Shown one piece after another: positions 20,906-28,647 of a stretch of DNA of 28,647 nucleotides. The position numbers and the translations under genes are program-made. The notes beneath the pieces are model-generated. The model had not been told where the DNA came from and searched no databases. It saw only the letters and a list, made by a program, of their open reading frames with translations. Every line of letters starts with the position of its first letter. Positions within the stretch are counted from its first letter, which is position 1. Source of the stretch: JAFDVL01 sp043736395 (GTDB lineage: Bacteria > Acidobacteriota > Blastocatellia > RBC074); assembly GCA_043736395.1 (NCBI GenBank), contig JAYTCQ010000434.1, positions 1 through 28,647 of the forward strand. The letters run 5' to 3'.

Positions 20906-21562
20906 TTACTCAACGAAGAATTTACCTTCTGCATATAAATCAAAATCAATTCCAAGATTGTATGAGCCAAGTCGTTTTATTATTGCTTTGTCTAACTGAT
21001 GTCCACCAAGCACTGTGTTGCCATTATGAAATATTGTAGCGACTTGAATTGCAGCTTCTGCCTTCTCAACAAGTTTGCCCACCCCTTCTTTGTCTTGATC
21101 AAGAAAATCTATTAACTTTTTCAGCTTATCTTCAAATTCGTCTGGTTCAGGATTGGGTTCAAAATGTATTGAACTAAAATCATATAACGAATTCCCTAAT
21201 CTTCTCTTGTCACCTTTAGTCCAACCACTTGTAGATTGAAGTTTTGTTAAAGAAGAAAGCTCGTTAAAGGTTAATAGTTCTGATGTGACAATGAGATAAA
21301 CTGAATTATAGTTTTCAGTCCCTACAAATCGAACAGAAACCTGAGGTTCTGTGTCAAGCCAAACTGCCAAATAAAATTTTTCATCTTTGATAGGAAAATA
21401 AACAATTGCTGTACCGTCATTGCTTTCTTTATCAACTCTAAGCACTTTGGGTTTATCTTCCTCGTAAACAACTTCATGAATATTCAAAAGTTGTTCCGTA
21501 GAAGCGAACTCCTTTTTGACAAGTTCATTGGTTGCCGTTTCTATAATAATACTGTCGGTCAT
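20906..21562 (-). CDS. Hypothetical protein, DUF4279-like C-terminal half
   Basis: This 218-residue AT-rich gene starts at ATG 21562, with GGTAAGAG just upstream. The longer TTG start adds five residues that overlap it. No signal peptide or membrane segment is seen. Residues about 105-215 have a layout like DUF4279: GWTKGDKRR, a strand, PDEFEDKLKKLIDFLDQDKEGVGKLVEKAE, IQVATIFHNGN, then LDKAIIKRLGSYNLGIDFDLYAEG. Some DUF4279 proteins are thought to be immunity-like, but nothing here shows that. The base composition resembles the metalloprotease gene and differs from the flanking secreted-protein genes, hinting at transfer. Confidence 0.65.
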   Translation of the reverse strand: MTDSIIIETATNELVKKEFASTEQLLNIHEVVYEEDKPKVLRVDKESNDGTAIVYFPIKDEKFYLAVWLDTEPQVSVRFVGTENYNSVYLIVTSELLTFNELSSLTKLQSTSGWTKGDKRRLGNSLYDFSSIHFEPNPEPDEFEDKLKKLIDFLDQDKEGVGKLVEKAEAAIQVATIFHNGNTVLGGHQLDKAIIKRLGSYNLGIDFDLYAEGKFFVE

Positions 21563-21593
21563 AACTCTTACCAACAAAGTGTCTCAACGTGGA

Positions 21594-21632
21594 AACGCCA
21601 GCGAAGCGCGGCGTTGGGCAAACTAAAGTTTG
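21594..21632. repeat. Two adjacent small hairpins downstream of the S55 gene
   Basis: AACGCC (21594-21599) pairs with GGCGTT (21610-21615), and CAAACT-AA-AGTTTG (21619-21632) is a perfect palindrome. Both sit in the 81-base gap between two minus-strand genes, just past the S55-protein stop at 21644. They may terminate that transcript or be part of an interspersed repeat. Confidence 0.45.
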
Positions 21633-21643
21633 TACTCTGAACA

Positions 21644-23458
21644 TTACTTCTCGACCACGTTCAGTGTCAGTGCTTTCATCCCCGTAATGACAAACTCTGC
21701 GGGTGGGATTTCTTTTTCGTACACCGTCAACGAACTCTTCATATTATACCCGCCCGTCGTACGCTCTGAACCCAGCGTAGCCAATATTGACGGGGGTAAG
21801 TTCGGCATTTCTTCGTTGTTGATGACGGCTCCGTTATCTGAACGTGAGAGCCTGACATATAAGCGATCTGCTTTGCGGAGGCGATTTAATTCTCTCACTA
21901 ATTGGTCAATATTTTTGGGCGTAAATCCCGTGCGCGAATCAGAAGCTTGCGTCGCCATTCCGTCGCCGACGCTGACCATTAAACTTCCCAGCGGAGCGTC
22001 GTCAGGAATTTTTACTTCGATGCGTTCGACGTATTCGCCGCCGCCATCCGTCCGAGCAAAGGCGTGTAGCATGACGGTTTCGCCGCGCTTCACTTCGCTG
22101 CGGTTCATCCAGAGTCGTTCTAATTTCCCTGAACTTTTTGTGTCGCGCGAAGTCAGGTCAATCGAAATTTTTTCGATTTTCAAATCCTTAAATCCACTCG
22201 AAAAAATTGCGCTGATCGGTTGCGACAAACTAAATACTGTCGCAAGCGCAGTGTTCCCCGAAGCGGAAAGCCGATTCTCGATTTTGATTTCCGGTTGATC
22301 TTTGATTTGGATTTTTGCGTTGACTTGAATCGTTGAATCTCCGAGTTGTCGTTCCGTTCCCGTAATCGTCGAAAGCGTCGTGATCTGCATTAACAAAGGC
22401 GACAAGAAGCGATCATTCACAATTTCAAATTTATATTTACGCGCTTCACCGCGACTCGTATTTAAATTTATCTCCACCGGAATCATACTCGCGGTCTTTC
22501 CGAGTTCACCATAAATTCCCGTCGCGCGATCACCGCTCATGACGCCCACCATCGCCGTAGGTTTCGCAATCTTGAATGAGTTCGCGAAGTTTGGAACTAC
22601 CGTCACTACTTCGCCTTCATTCATCGGAAAATCGCTGACGCCGACTGATAAAAACGGATGACCGAAAGCATATATTCGATTGCCGTCACGATGCGTCACG
22701 GTTCCGGCAGCGGACAACGAATAATCACCTCGCACGAGAGGTACAACTATCGTGGAACCGGGCTTCAGCGTGTTGGAATCCGCTTTGACCAGTTCCGTAA
22801 TTTTCGCAGCACTGGCGGCTCCGGCGATGGGCATAAATCCAAACGATTGAAATTGCGCGGCGAAGCGTTCAATCACTTCAGCCGACACTCCGGTAATGGA
22901 AAGCGGCGTGGCAATCGGCTTTAAGACGGGAGCGTTGACACTGGAAACATTCGTGGTCGCAGAAAAATTTGGCTGTAAAAAATTCGCAAATTCTTTTGAA
23001 TTTTCATTGAAAGAAATTTCTGAAAACGAAATCGAACGCGGAATCGTAGGAATTTTATCTTCCATTTTTCGCTGCTCGAAAATGTCCACCATATCCTGAA
23101 TGGGAGTGATGCCGCCGATGGCCTCTTTTGAAAAATTATACGCGAACGCAATCGCGCCAACGAGCTTTCCGTCAATGTACACTGGGCTTCCGCTCATTCC
23201 AGCGAAGACGCCGCTACGGTCGGTATCCGCGCCAAGCAGCTTCACGATGATCGCGTTTTGTTTGGGCGAATTGAAGCCTTCCATAACTCCCAATATTTCC
23301 AATTCAAACGCTTTTGGCTCTGTGCCTTCAAACACGGTGTACGCCGTTGCGCGCATCCCTTTGCGGATTTCGCTGATGGGGAAAAATGGTTGTGGCTTTT
23401 GCGCGGCGACAGAAAAACTTAGGGTGAGCAGAACGAGCAAAGAAAATAAACGCTTCAT
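21644..23458 (-). CDS. Secreted SpoIVB/S55-like peptidase-domain protein
   Basis: This 604-residue exported protein has the signal peptide MKRLFSLLVLLTLSFSVAA, cleaved before QKPQ. Residues 25-130 contain ISEIRKGMRATAYTVFEGTEPKAFELEILGV and VFAGMSGSPVYIDGKLVGAIAFAYNFSKEAIGGITPI. The GMSGSP at 87-92 is the serine motif of S55 (SpoIVB) peptidases. The histidine motif (GTVTHRDGNRIYAFGHPF, GH at 266-267) comes after it, the reverse of SpoIVB order. The C-terminal half is beta-rich, possibly adhesion- or Ig-like. ATG 23458 is preferred over an upstream start at 23536 because it puts the signal peptide first. Protease activity is likely but not proven. It is transcribed divergently from mobA. Confidence 0.83.
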   Translation of the reverse strand: MKRLFSLLVLLTLSFSVAAQKPQPFFPISEIRKGMRATAYTVFEGTEPKAFELEILGVMEGFNSPKQNAIIVKLLGADTDRSGVFAGMSGSPVYIDGKLVGAIAFAYNFSKEAIGGITPIQDMVDIFEQRKMEDKIPTIPRSISFSEISFNENSKEFANFLQPNFSATTNVSSVNAPVLKPIATPLSITGVSAEVIERFAAQFQSFGFMPIAGAASAAKITELVKADSNTLKPGSTIVVPLVRGDYSLSAAGTVTHRDGNRIYAFGHPFLSVGVSDFPMNEGEVVTVVPNFANSFKIAKPTAMVGVMSGDRATGIYGELGKTASMIPVEINLNTSRGEARKYKFEIVNDRFLSPLLMQITTLSTITGTERQLGDSTIQVNAKIQIKDQPEIKIENRLSASGNTALATVFSLSQPISAIFSSGFKDLKIEKISIDLTSRDTKSSGKLERLWMNRSEVKRGETVMLHAFARTDGGGEYVERIEVKIPDDAPLGSLMVSVGDGMATQASDSRTGFTPKNIDQLVRELNRLRKADRLYVRLSRSDNGAVINNEEMPNLPPSILATLGSERTTGGYNMKSSLTVYEKEIPPAEFVITGMKALTLNVVEK

Positions 23459-23558
23459 AGGTGATTGTTTTACGAAAGTTGCTGCATGCATTAATCTCAA
23501 AAATGTGGGCTGATTGCCACGAGAATAATATATCACATTCGATTCCAGAGTTCCGAAA

Positions 23559-24170
23559 ATGATTGCAGCAATTCAGGCCGGCGGGCGCAGTACGCGAATG
23601 AAAACCGACAAAGCCTGGTTGATGATTGGTGAGCAACCAATGATTGAGCGAGTCTTAATAACCGTGCAATCAATCGCCGAAAAAACCTTAATTATTATTA
23701 ATGAAAATAACCCTCAACTTACTGACTATCAGGATTTGGCAAAAAAATATCACAGCCACCTGCTGCCCGATACGCACGATTTTCGCGGGCCGCTGGGAGG
23801 TATCGAAACGGCTTTACGAAACCTGGAATCCGCCGATGCAATGCTGATAATGGCTTGTGATTTACCATTCGTCAGTTCAAATTTTTTGCAATTATTAATT
23901 TCAATTCATCAATCCAATGAAGCTTTACTGACAGTTCCGACCGACGCATCGGGACGTCCGCAAATGCTCTGCGCCGTTTATTCAAAAGATTGTCTTGAAG
24001 AAATCACCCGGATGCTGGAGGCCAATGAATTGAAAGCCAGGTTACTGTGCGAGCGCGTAGCGGTCAACTTCATCAGCTTTGAAAATTATTCTCATCTGCG
24101 AGGCGCTGAGAATTTTCTGCTGAATCTGAATACACCTGAAGAATACAAATTGATTGATTCCATTACATAA
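23559..24170 (+). CDS. mobA: Molybdenum cofactor guanylyltransferase MobA
   Basis: This 203-residue nucleotidyltransferase joins GMP from GTP to molybdopterin, giving the guanine dinucleotide cofactor of DMSO-reductase-type enzymes. The signature QAGGRSTRMKTDKAWL (6-21) binds the nucleotide, FRGPLGGIETAL is the second conserved block, and MACDLPFV supplies the metal-binding Asp. The C-terminus ends in NLNTPEEYKL, typical of MobA. Length is normal. The ATG has only a weak ribosome-binding site. No other molybdopterin genes are in the window. Confidence 0.93.
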   Translation: MIAAIQAGGRSTRMKTDKAWLMIGEQPMIERVLITVQSIAEKTLIIINENNPQLTDYQDLAKKYHSHLLPDTHDFRGPLGGIETALRNLESADAMLIMACDLPFVSSNFLQLLISIHQSNEALLTVPTDASGRPQMLCAVYSKDCLEEITRMLEANELKARLLCERVAVNFISFENYSHLRGAENFLLNLNTPEEYKLIDSIT

Positions 24171-24240
24171 AGGGATTAGCATTATTTCTTATCACGTATC
24201 TGAGTAGAATTATTTACCAACTAACAGGAGAGGAAAAATT

Positions 24241-24444
24241 ATGTCAGTAGCAAAAGTCACAGAGATTATCGCATCTTCAGCTAAAGGTTTCGACGACGCA
24301 ATCTCAACCGGATTGAAGCGCGCAAATAAAACGCTTCAAAATGTCAAAGGTGCCTGGATCAAAGATCAAAAAGTTGTGATGGAAAAGGGTAAGATAGTTG
24401 AGTACCGGGTAACCATGCGCGTAACTTTTGTACTAAAAGATTAA
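24241..24444 (+). CDS. Dodecin family flavin-binding protein
   Basis: This 67-residue protein, SVAKVTEIIASSAKGFDDAISTGLKRANKTLQNVKGAWI...VEYRVTMRVTFVLKD, is collinear with dodecins. These form hollow dodecamers that store or buffer flavins or CoA. The length is exactly typical. The ATG follows AGGAGAGG at good spacing. It is monocistronic, ending in its own terminator. Confidence 0.93.
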   Translation: MSVAKVTEIIASSAKGFDDAISTGLKRANKTLQNVKGAWIKDQKVVMEKGKIVEYRVTMRVTFVLKD

Positions 24445-24467
24445 CAACTTTTTATCAATTGAAATAG

Positions 24468-24515
24468 AAAAAAATGGAGACGCTTTCCTCGTCAGGCAGG
24501 TGTCTCCATTTTTGT
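24468..24515 (+). terminator. Rho-independent terminator of the dodecin gene
   Basis: ATGGAGAC (24474-24481) pairs with GTCTCCAT (24502-24509), extended by A-run and T-run flanks. TTTTTGTTTT follows the stem. It starts about 25 bases past the stop. The symmetric A/T flanks make it potentially bidirectional. Confidence 0.88.
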
Positions 24516-25112
24516 TTTAGTTATTAATCCTCTGCGTAAAAACAATCAACAGCAGCTCATGCGCCTTTCGAAAAAATGCTCACCAGACACCCATTTATCA
24601 GCCACATCGGAACCCTCCTAAGTCACAAAGTCTAACAACAAATGTCAGATCTCACCCAACAGATTTTGTCAGCTCTGGCAACGTATCAGAAGGATGAAGG
24701 TTGTTAATTTTTACGCTCCTCATGTTTAAATTATAAATAGCGAATATTAAGTGAAAATATCGCCTTAAATGGTATCTGGATTAATTAATGAAAATCTCAA
24801 TTGTAAATAAATACACCACTCTATTGATCTCGTTACTGGCATAGCAGTTGCAATTAAACAGCTATTAGCGGACGGGGCTTCTCTTGATGGATGGCATATC
24901 TTTAGCAAACTACACTTGCTATGAACCTGTCGCTCACACTTAGGTTTTCAGTCACAAACATAATCTGATGACCAGGAAATCCTACAACTCCGTATCCTGG
25001 TGCTCCCTAAAAATAAGTTGGAAGCGTACCCCTTACTTACAAATATTTCACGACTTTAATCATCCCCCAATGCTCTTTTAAAACCGTGTTTGCCGGGCAC
25101 GGATTAACAGCT
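24516..25112. other. ~600-bp intergenic region ahead of the c-di-GMP gene
   Basis: I find no credible gene. A 7-bp stem ACCAGGA (24971-24977) with TCCTGGT (24995-25001) is the only notable dyad. I compared it by eye with the GEMM-type c-di-GMP riboswitch and saw no match. Long AT-rich tracts around 24710-24830 could hold the promoter, but no good -35/-10 pair stands out. Confidence 0.4.
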
Positions 25113-27644
25113 ATGACTTTATTTTCTGAGTTCAGTAAAGAAAATCACCCGACCAAAATTTATTGGGTAGTTTCTGTGATTCTGGGAACCTTTATCCTCC
25201 TGACGTCTTCGGTTAAGCTGTATCAGTTCGATGGAACTTCGTTATTAATCCTTATTTTGCTTACGCTGGTGGTCATTGGCTCGGGCTTATTTCCCGTCCG
25301 TATTCTGGGTACTCACTCTGTCATCACCCCATCTGAAGTCTATATATTTCTGATTGCTCTGATGTTTGGAGGGGCGGCGGCAACTTGTGTCGCAGCGATA
25401 GATAGTTTTGTTTCAACCTGTAAATCTTCCAACCGATGGATCACCAGAATTGCAGCCTTGACGATTAACGCAATCGCAATGTATGCAGCTTCGCAATTTT
25501 ACCTGCAACTGCAAAAAAACCTGGAAAAATTATCAATCAGTATTCATTTAAAGCATTTCTCCGCCTTAATGCTTTTTGCTGTCATTTATTTTTTCCTTAA
25601 TTCCTTTCTAATGTCTGCACACTCAGCCCTGCGTCAGAAACGTTCGATTTTTTCGTACTGGTGGAATCATTATGCCTGGGCTGGTACCACCTATTTAGCC
25701 AGTGGTGTGGTGGCAGGATTTATTTTTTTAGGCTTGCGCGATTACGGGGTTGTTGTTTTATTGGCGACAGCTCCCATCGTTGCCACAGTTTTTATGACGT
25801 TCCGGTTTTATTTCAAACAGGCCGAGGAACGTGAAACCAATCATCGTCAGCGAACTGAAGAGGCAGAAGCGCGAGCGGCACTGGCACAAAATCATTTGCT
25901 TGAGTTGCGAGTGAGTGAAGAACGGTTTCACAGCGCGTTTGATTATGCGGCGATTGGGATGGCTTTAGTGAGTACCGACGGTAAATGGATGCAGGTGAAT
26001 CAATCTATTGGAAAAATTCTGGGATACTCCGATGCAGAGTTACTTTCCACTGATTTTCAGAGCCTGACGCATCCGGAAGATTTGGATATTGTCTGCCGGA
26101 GTATTGCGCAGTTGTTGTCTGGTGAAAATACGGTGACACAACTGGAACATCGCTTCCTGCATTCCGACGGACATGAAGTTTGGGTTTCCTTAAATGTGGC
26201 ATTGATTGTTAACAGTCGACATGCTGTACCCGGATTAATTTTTCAACTGCAAAATATTAATGACCGAAAACGCGCGGAAGAACGATTGATGCACGATGCT
26301 TTTCACGATGCCTTAACCGGACTTCCCAATCGTTCGCTTTTTCTTGATCATTTGGAGATGGCGATTGCGCGGTATCAACGACATCAGGATCGCGCCTTCG
26401 CCGTCCTTTTTCTTGATTGTGATCGCTTTAAAGTCGTCAATGATAGCCTGGGTCATCTCGCTGGTGATGAGCTGTTAATCGAAGTCGCCCGACGCTTATC
26501 TGCCAACATCAGATTAGGCGACACCGTAGCTCGCCTGGGAGGCGATGAATTCACAATTTTATTGGAAGATATTCACGCCCTTGATGAAGCGCTGGCATTG
26601 GCTGAACGTATCCAGAAAGCTTTGTCCATCCCGATCAAGATTGGTAGTAGCGAAGTTTCCATGACCGCCAGCATTGGCATTGCTTTTAGTAATAATAATT
26701 ATACCAAGCCGGAGGATGTGCTGCGCGATGCAGACACGGCCATGTATCAGGCCAAATCTCAGGGAAAGGCGCGACACACGGTCTTTGATCAGGATATGCA
26801 CACGGTCGCAATCCGACAACTGCAATTAGAAACAGATCTCCGGCACGCGACAGAGCGTCAGGAATTCAATTTAGTTTTTCAACCGATTGTCTCATTACAA
26901 AGTGCAAAATTGTTGGGGTTTGAAGCCTTATTGCGTTGGCGTCATTCCGAGCTGGGACAAATCAGTCCGGCAGAATTTATTCCTATTGCCGAAGAAACGG
27001 GAATGATCATTGAGATTGGTCAATGGGTCATGTTGCAAGCCTGTCGTCAGCTGAAATCATGGGAGCAACAAGGCTACCGTAATTTAACCATGAGTATAAA
27101 TTTTTCCGGCAAACAGCTTTCTCACACGACGGCGGTATCTTCCGTGTTCGAAGCCCTCAACGCATCACAGATAAATCCTGAAAACCTTAAACTTGAAATT
27201 ACCGAAAGCGTCGTGATGGACAATATTGAGCTTTCCATTCGTAAGCTTGATCAAATCCGAAAAATCGGAGTCAAATTGAGTATTGACGATTTCGGAACCG
27301 GTTATTCAAGCCTGAGCTATTTGCATCGCCTGCCCACCGACACTCTAAAAATTGATCGCTCCTTTGTAATGCGAATGGTTGAAAATTCAGAGAATGCTGA
27401 AATTGTCAAAACCATCGTCACGCTTGGGAAAACTCTTAAAATGGATGTGACGGCGGAAGGTGTCGAGACGATTGAGCAGCTGCGCCAGTTACGTGAATTG
27501 GGGGTTGAGTGTGGACAAGGTTATTTATTTTCTAAGCCGCTGGAGATCAATGACGCGACTAAAATTCTAGCGCAGGAGATCCCGTGGCAGGCATTTGAAC
27601 CTTTCACAAATGCGCAGATCTTCACGGCAACTGGTTCAAATTAA
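25113..27644 (+). CDS. Membrane PAS-GGDEF-EAL c-di-GMP turnover protein
   Basis: This ~843-residue protein makes and breaks cyclic di-GMP. From the GTG at 25086 it would be 852 residues, and positions below use that numbering. ATG 25113 is preferred. Membrane sensor 24-242 has about seven or eight helices (MASE-like, unclassified). A PAS domain spans 277-395, with SEERFHSAFDYAAIGMALV and the DRKRAEERL exit helix. The GGDEF domain has GGDEF at 485-489, FLDCDRFKVVND for metal and nucleotide, and an intact inhibitory RxxD at 476-479, five residues ahead. The EAL domain has EALLRW 613-618, EITES, the DDFGTGYSS loop 734-742, LKIDRSF and TAEGVET. Both active sites look complete, so the protein is potentially bifunctional. 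It ends convergently with the glycosylase gene, overlapping by 4 bases. Confidence 0.93.
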   Translation: MTLFSEFSKENHPTKIYWVVSVILGTFILLTSSVKLYQFDGTSLLILILLTLVVIGSGLFPVRILGTHSVITPSEVYIFLIALMFGGAAATCVAAIDSFVSTCKSSNRWITRIAALTINAIAMYAASQFYLQLQKNLEKLSISIHLKHFSALMLFAVIYFFLNSFLMSAHSALRQKRSIFSYWWNHYAWAGTTYLASGVVAGFIFLGLRDYGVVVLLATAPIVATVFMTFRFYFKQAEERETNHRQRTEEAEARAALAQNHLLELRVSEERFHSAFDYAAIGMALVSTDGKWMQVNQSIGKILGYSDAELLSTDFQSLTHPEDLDIVCRSIAQLLSGENTVTQLEHRFLHSDGHEVWVSLNVALIVNSRHAVPGLIFQLQNINDRKRAEERLMHDAFHDALTGLPNRSLFLDHLEMAIARYQRHQDRAFAVLFLDCDRFKVVNDSLGHLAGDELLIEVARRLSANIRLGDTVARLGGDEFTILLEDIHALDEALALAERIQKALSIPIKIGSSEVSMTASIGIAFSNNNYTKPEDVLRDADTAMYQAKSQGKARHTVFDQDMHTVAIRQLQLETDLRHATERQEFNLVFQPIVSLQSAKLLGFEALLRWRHSELGQISPAEFIPIAEETGMIIEIGQWVMLQACRQLKSWEQQGYRNLTMSINFSGKQLSHTTAVSSVFEALNASQINPENLKLEITESVVMDNIELSIRKLDQIRKIGVKLSIDDFGTGYSSLSYLHRLPTDTLKIDRSFVMRMVENSENAEIVKTIVTLGKTLKMDVTAEGVETIEQLRQLRELGVECGQGYLFSKPLEINDATKILAQEIPWQAFEPFTNAQIFTATGSN

Positions 27645-28285
27645 TTTCGGTCGCTGAGATAAAAATGCCATAAAAACCGGGCGGCTACGGCACGATAAGG
27701 CTTCCATTTTTCTCCAAATTCTTCAAATTCATTACGCGACGGGCGGGTTGGTAATTGCTTCATTTTCTGCATCGCCACGAGCAAAGCTAAATCTCCCTGT
27801 GGCCAAATATCTACCCGTCGCAATGCCATCAATAAATAAATATCCGCTGTCCAGTCGCCAATCCCTTTCATCTGTTTCAGATTTTCTCTGACTTCATCAT
27901 CAGGTAATAAAGACAGGGCTTCCAGATCAAGTTGACCATCTAAAATCGCTTCCGCCAGCAACTGTGAATACAACATTTTTTGTCGGCTGAAGCCAATTGT
28001 TTTCAATTCAATTTTATTCAACTGCAAAAAACTTTCCGGCGTGACAGGTGCAATCGCGTTATACAATTTATCGAACGCAGCCTTCGCCGAAGCCAGCGAA
28101 ACTTGTTGTTCGAGAATGATCTGAATCAACGTCGCGAATCCCGGCTCTCGCGCCCACAACGGAGGCGTCCCGTACCCCTGCAAAATCCGGGCAAAATCAG
28201 CATCCCTCGCTGCCATTTTTCGAGCGATGACAGCTAACGATTTTTCATCCAGGGGTTTCGGAGGTTGATGAGATTTCGTTAGCAT
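27641..28285 (-). CDS. DNA-3-methyladenine glycosylase II (AlkA-like)
   Basis: This 214-residue HhH-GPD base-excision enzyme removes alkylated purines from DNA. The FATLIQIILEQQVSLASAKAAFDKL block (50-74) is typical of AlkA. The helix-hairpin-helix LKQMKGIGDWTADIYLLMAL (136-155) is followed by the catalytic Asp165 in WPQGDLAL. No Cys cluster for an iron-sulfur centre is seen, so it is not MutY/Nth. It lacks the N-terminal domain of E. coli AlkA, resembling the short bacterial form. The stop codon overlaps the stop of the convergent GGDEF-EAL gene at TTAA. Confidence 0.92.
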   Translation of the reverse strand: MLTKSHQPPKPLDEKSLAVIARKMAARDADFARILQGYGTPPLWAREPGFATLIQIILEQQVSLASAKAAFDKLYNAIAPVTPESFLQLNKIELKTIGFSRQKMLYSQLLAEAILDGQLDLEALSLLPDDEVRENLKQMKGIGDWTADIYLLMALRRVDIWPQGDLALLVAMQKMKQLPTRPSRNEFEEFGEKWKPYRAVAARFLWHFYLSDRN

Positions 28286-28340
28286 TCTTGAAATACTGCT
28301 TGGAAAAATGTGATAACAATTTTTTCGAGTTGCGATTTTT

Positions 28341-28499
28341 ATGAACCACGGAGAACACGGAGGGCACGGAGTTTTTTGACAGGATAATTACAGGTGTTGG
28401 ATGTTAGTTCCGACACCTGAAACCTCACACCCGACACCTAAAAATCTTGTCAATCCTGTCTGATTTTTCTCCGTGCGCTTCGTGTTCTCCGTGGTTCAT
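28341..28499. repeat. Nested hairpin element (CACGGAG / ACAGGAT / CAGGTGT)
   Basis: The outer arms 28341-28371 and 28469-28499 are inverted copies, with 24 of 26 matches in the core plus five flanking pairs. They are built of CACGGAG units at a roughly 9-10-base period. Inside, GACAGGAT (28378-28385) is inverted at 28453-28460. Inside that, CAGGTGTTGG-type units (28391 on) face inverted CCGACACCT units (28411-28440). Three repeat families are stacked in one hairpin. The remaining DNA from 28286 to the window end shows no gene. Confidence 0.8.
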
Positions 28500-28647
28500 T
28501 AATTTCATATTTTTCTGAACGAAAGGTTACTTAAAATTAACTCTTACCACATTAGTGTCCGGTTAAAAAAGAATTCACGGCTGTAAGGTCATGATTTTTC
28601 ACAATTTACAGCTATTTTAAGTTTTTTCGATTTCAATTTTCATGAAA

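Noticed and set aside
24516..25112. c-di-GMP riboswitch ahead of the GGDEF-EAL gene
   Set aside because: No GEMM-like conserved blocks or paired stems could be found by eye.

Overview
The window looks like a chromosomal segment of a Gram-negative acidobacterium, most likely of the Blastocatellia/Pyrinomonadales type. This is an inference from gene content and my recall of related proteins, not a database result. The markers are an ECF sigma factor followed by a membrane Ser/Thr kinase that opens with an MTPERW-type module, an S55-domain secreted protein with signal peptide, a DUF6454-like secreted protein beside a long beta-propeller protein, and many intergenic hairpins built from short direct repeats. 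Base composition is mixed. The first gene and the gene near 21 kb are clearly AT-rich, while the toxin-antitoxin genes near 16 kb are GC-rich.

Region 1 (1-3353) is accessory DNA. It holds an AT-rich M48-like zinc metalloprotease gene, a REP-like hairpin, an array of four 16-bp palindromes, a small protein with a GGKWNP motif, and a divergently oriented integron-type tyrosine recombinase (IntI) with its catalytic residues and IntI-specific insertion. No attC cassette array is visible.

Region 2 (3354-11755) is a minus-strand heat-shock cluster in the order hsp20, clpB, grpE, groEL and a ClpA/ClpC-like unfoldase. The sHSP promoter carries a near-perfect HspR (HAIR) operator. The cluster lacks dnaK, dnaJ and groES. 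The ClpA/C-like protein keeps its ATPase motifs and an LGF loop but has lost the pore-loop tyrosine in both AAA+ rings.

Region 3 (11995-17015) holds the ECF sigma gene, a CACGAAG-repeat hairpin, the membrane kinase gene (its N-terminal module is frameshifted) and a PIN-domain toxin-antitoxin pair. That pair lies between two ~50-bp direct repeats, and the second copy is attached to the tail of another kinase of the same family. A broken CopG/BrnA-type antitoxin gene follows.

Region 4 (17064-23458, minus strand) encodes two secreted propeller-like proteins, a VapC-type PIN toxin with its antitoxin, a DUF4279-like protein and an S55-domain protein whose motifs are in circularly permuted order. 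Region 5 (23559-28285) encodes MobA, dodecin with a clean terminator, a membrane PAS-GGDEF-EAL protein with an intact I-site and EAL motif, and a convergent AlkA-type glycosylase. The window ends in a nested hairpin element.
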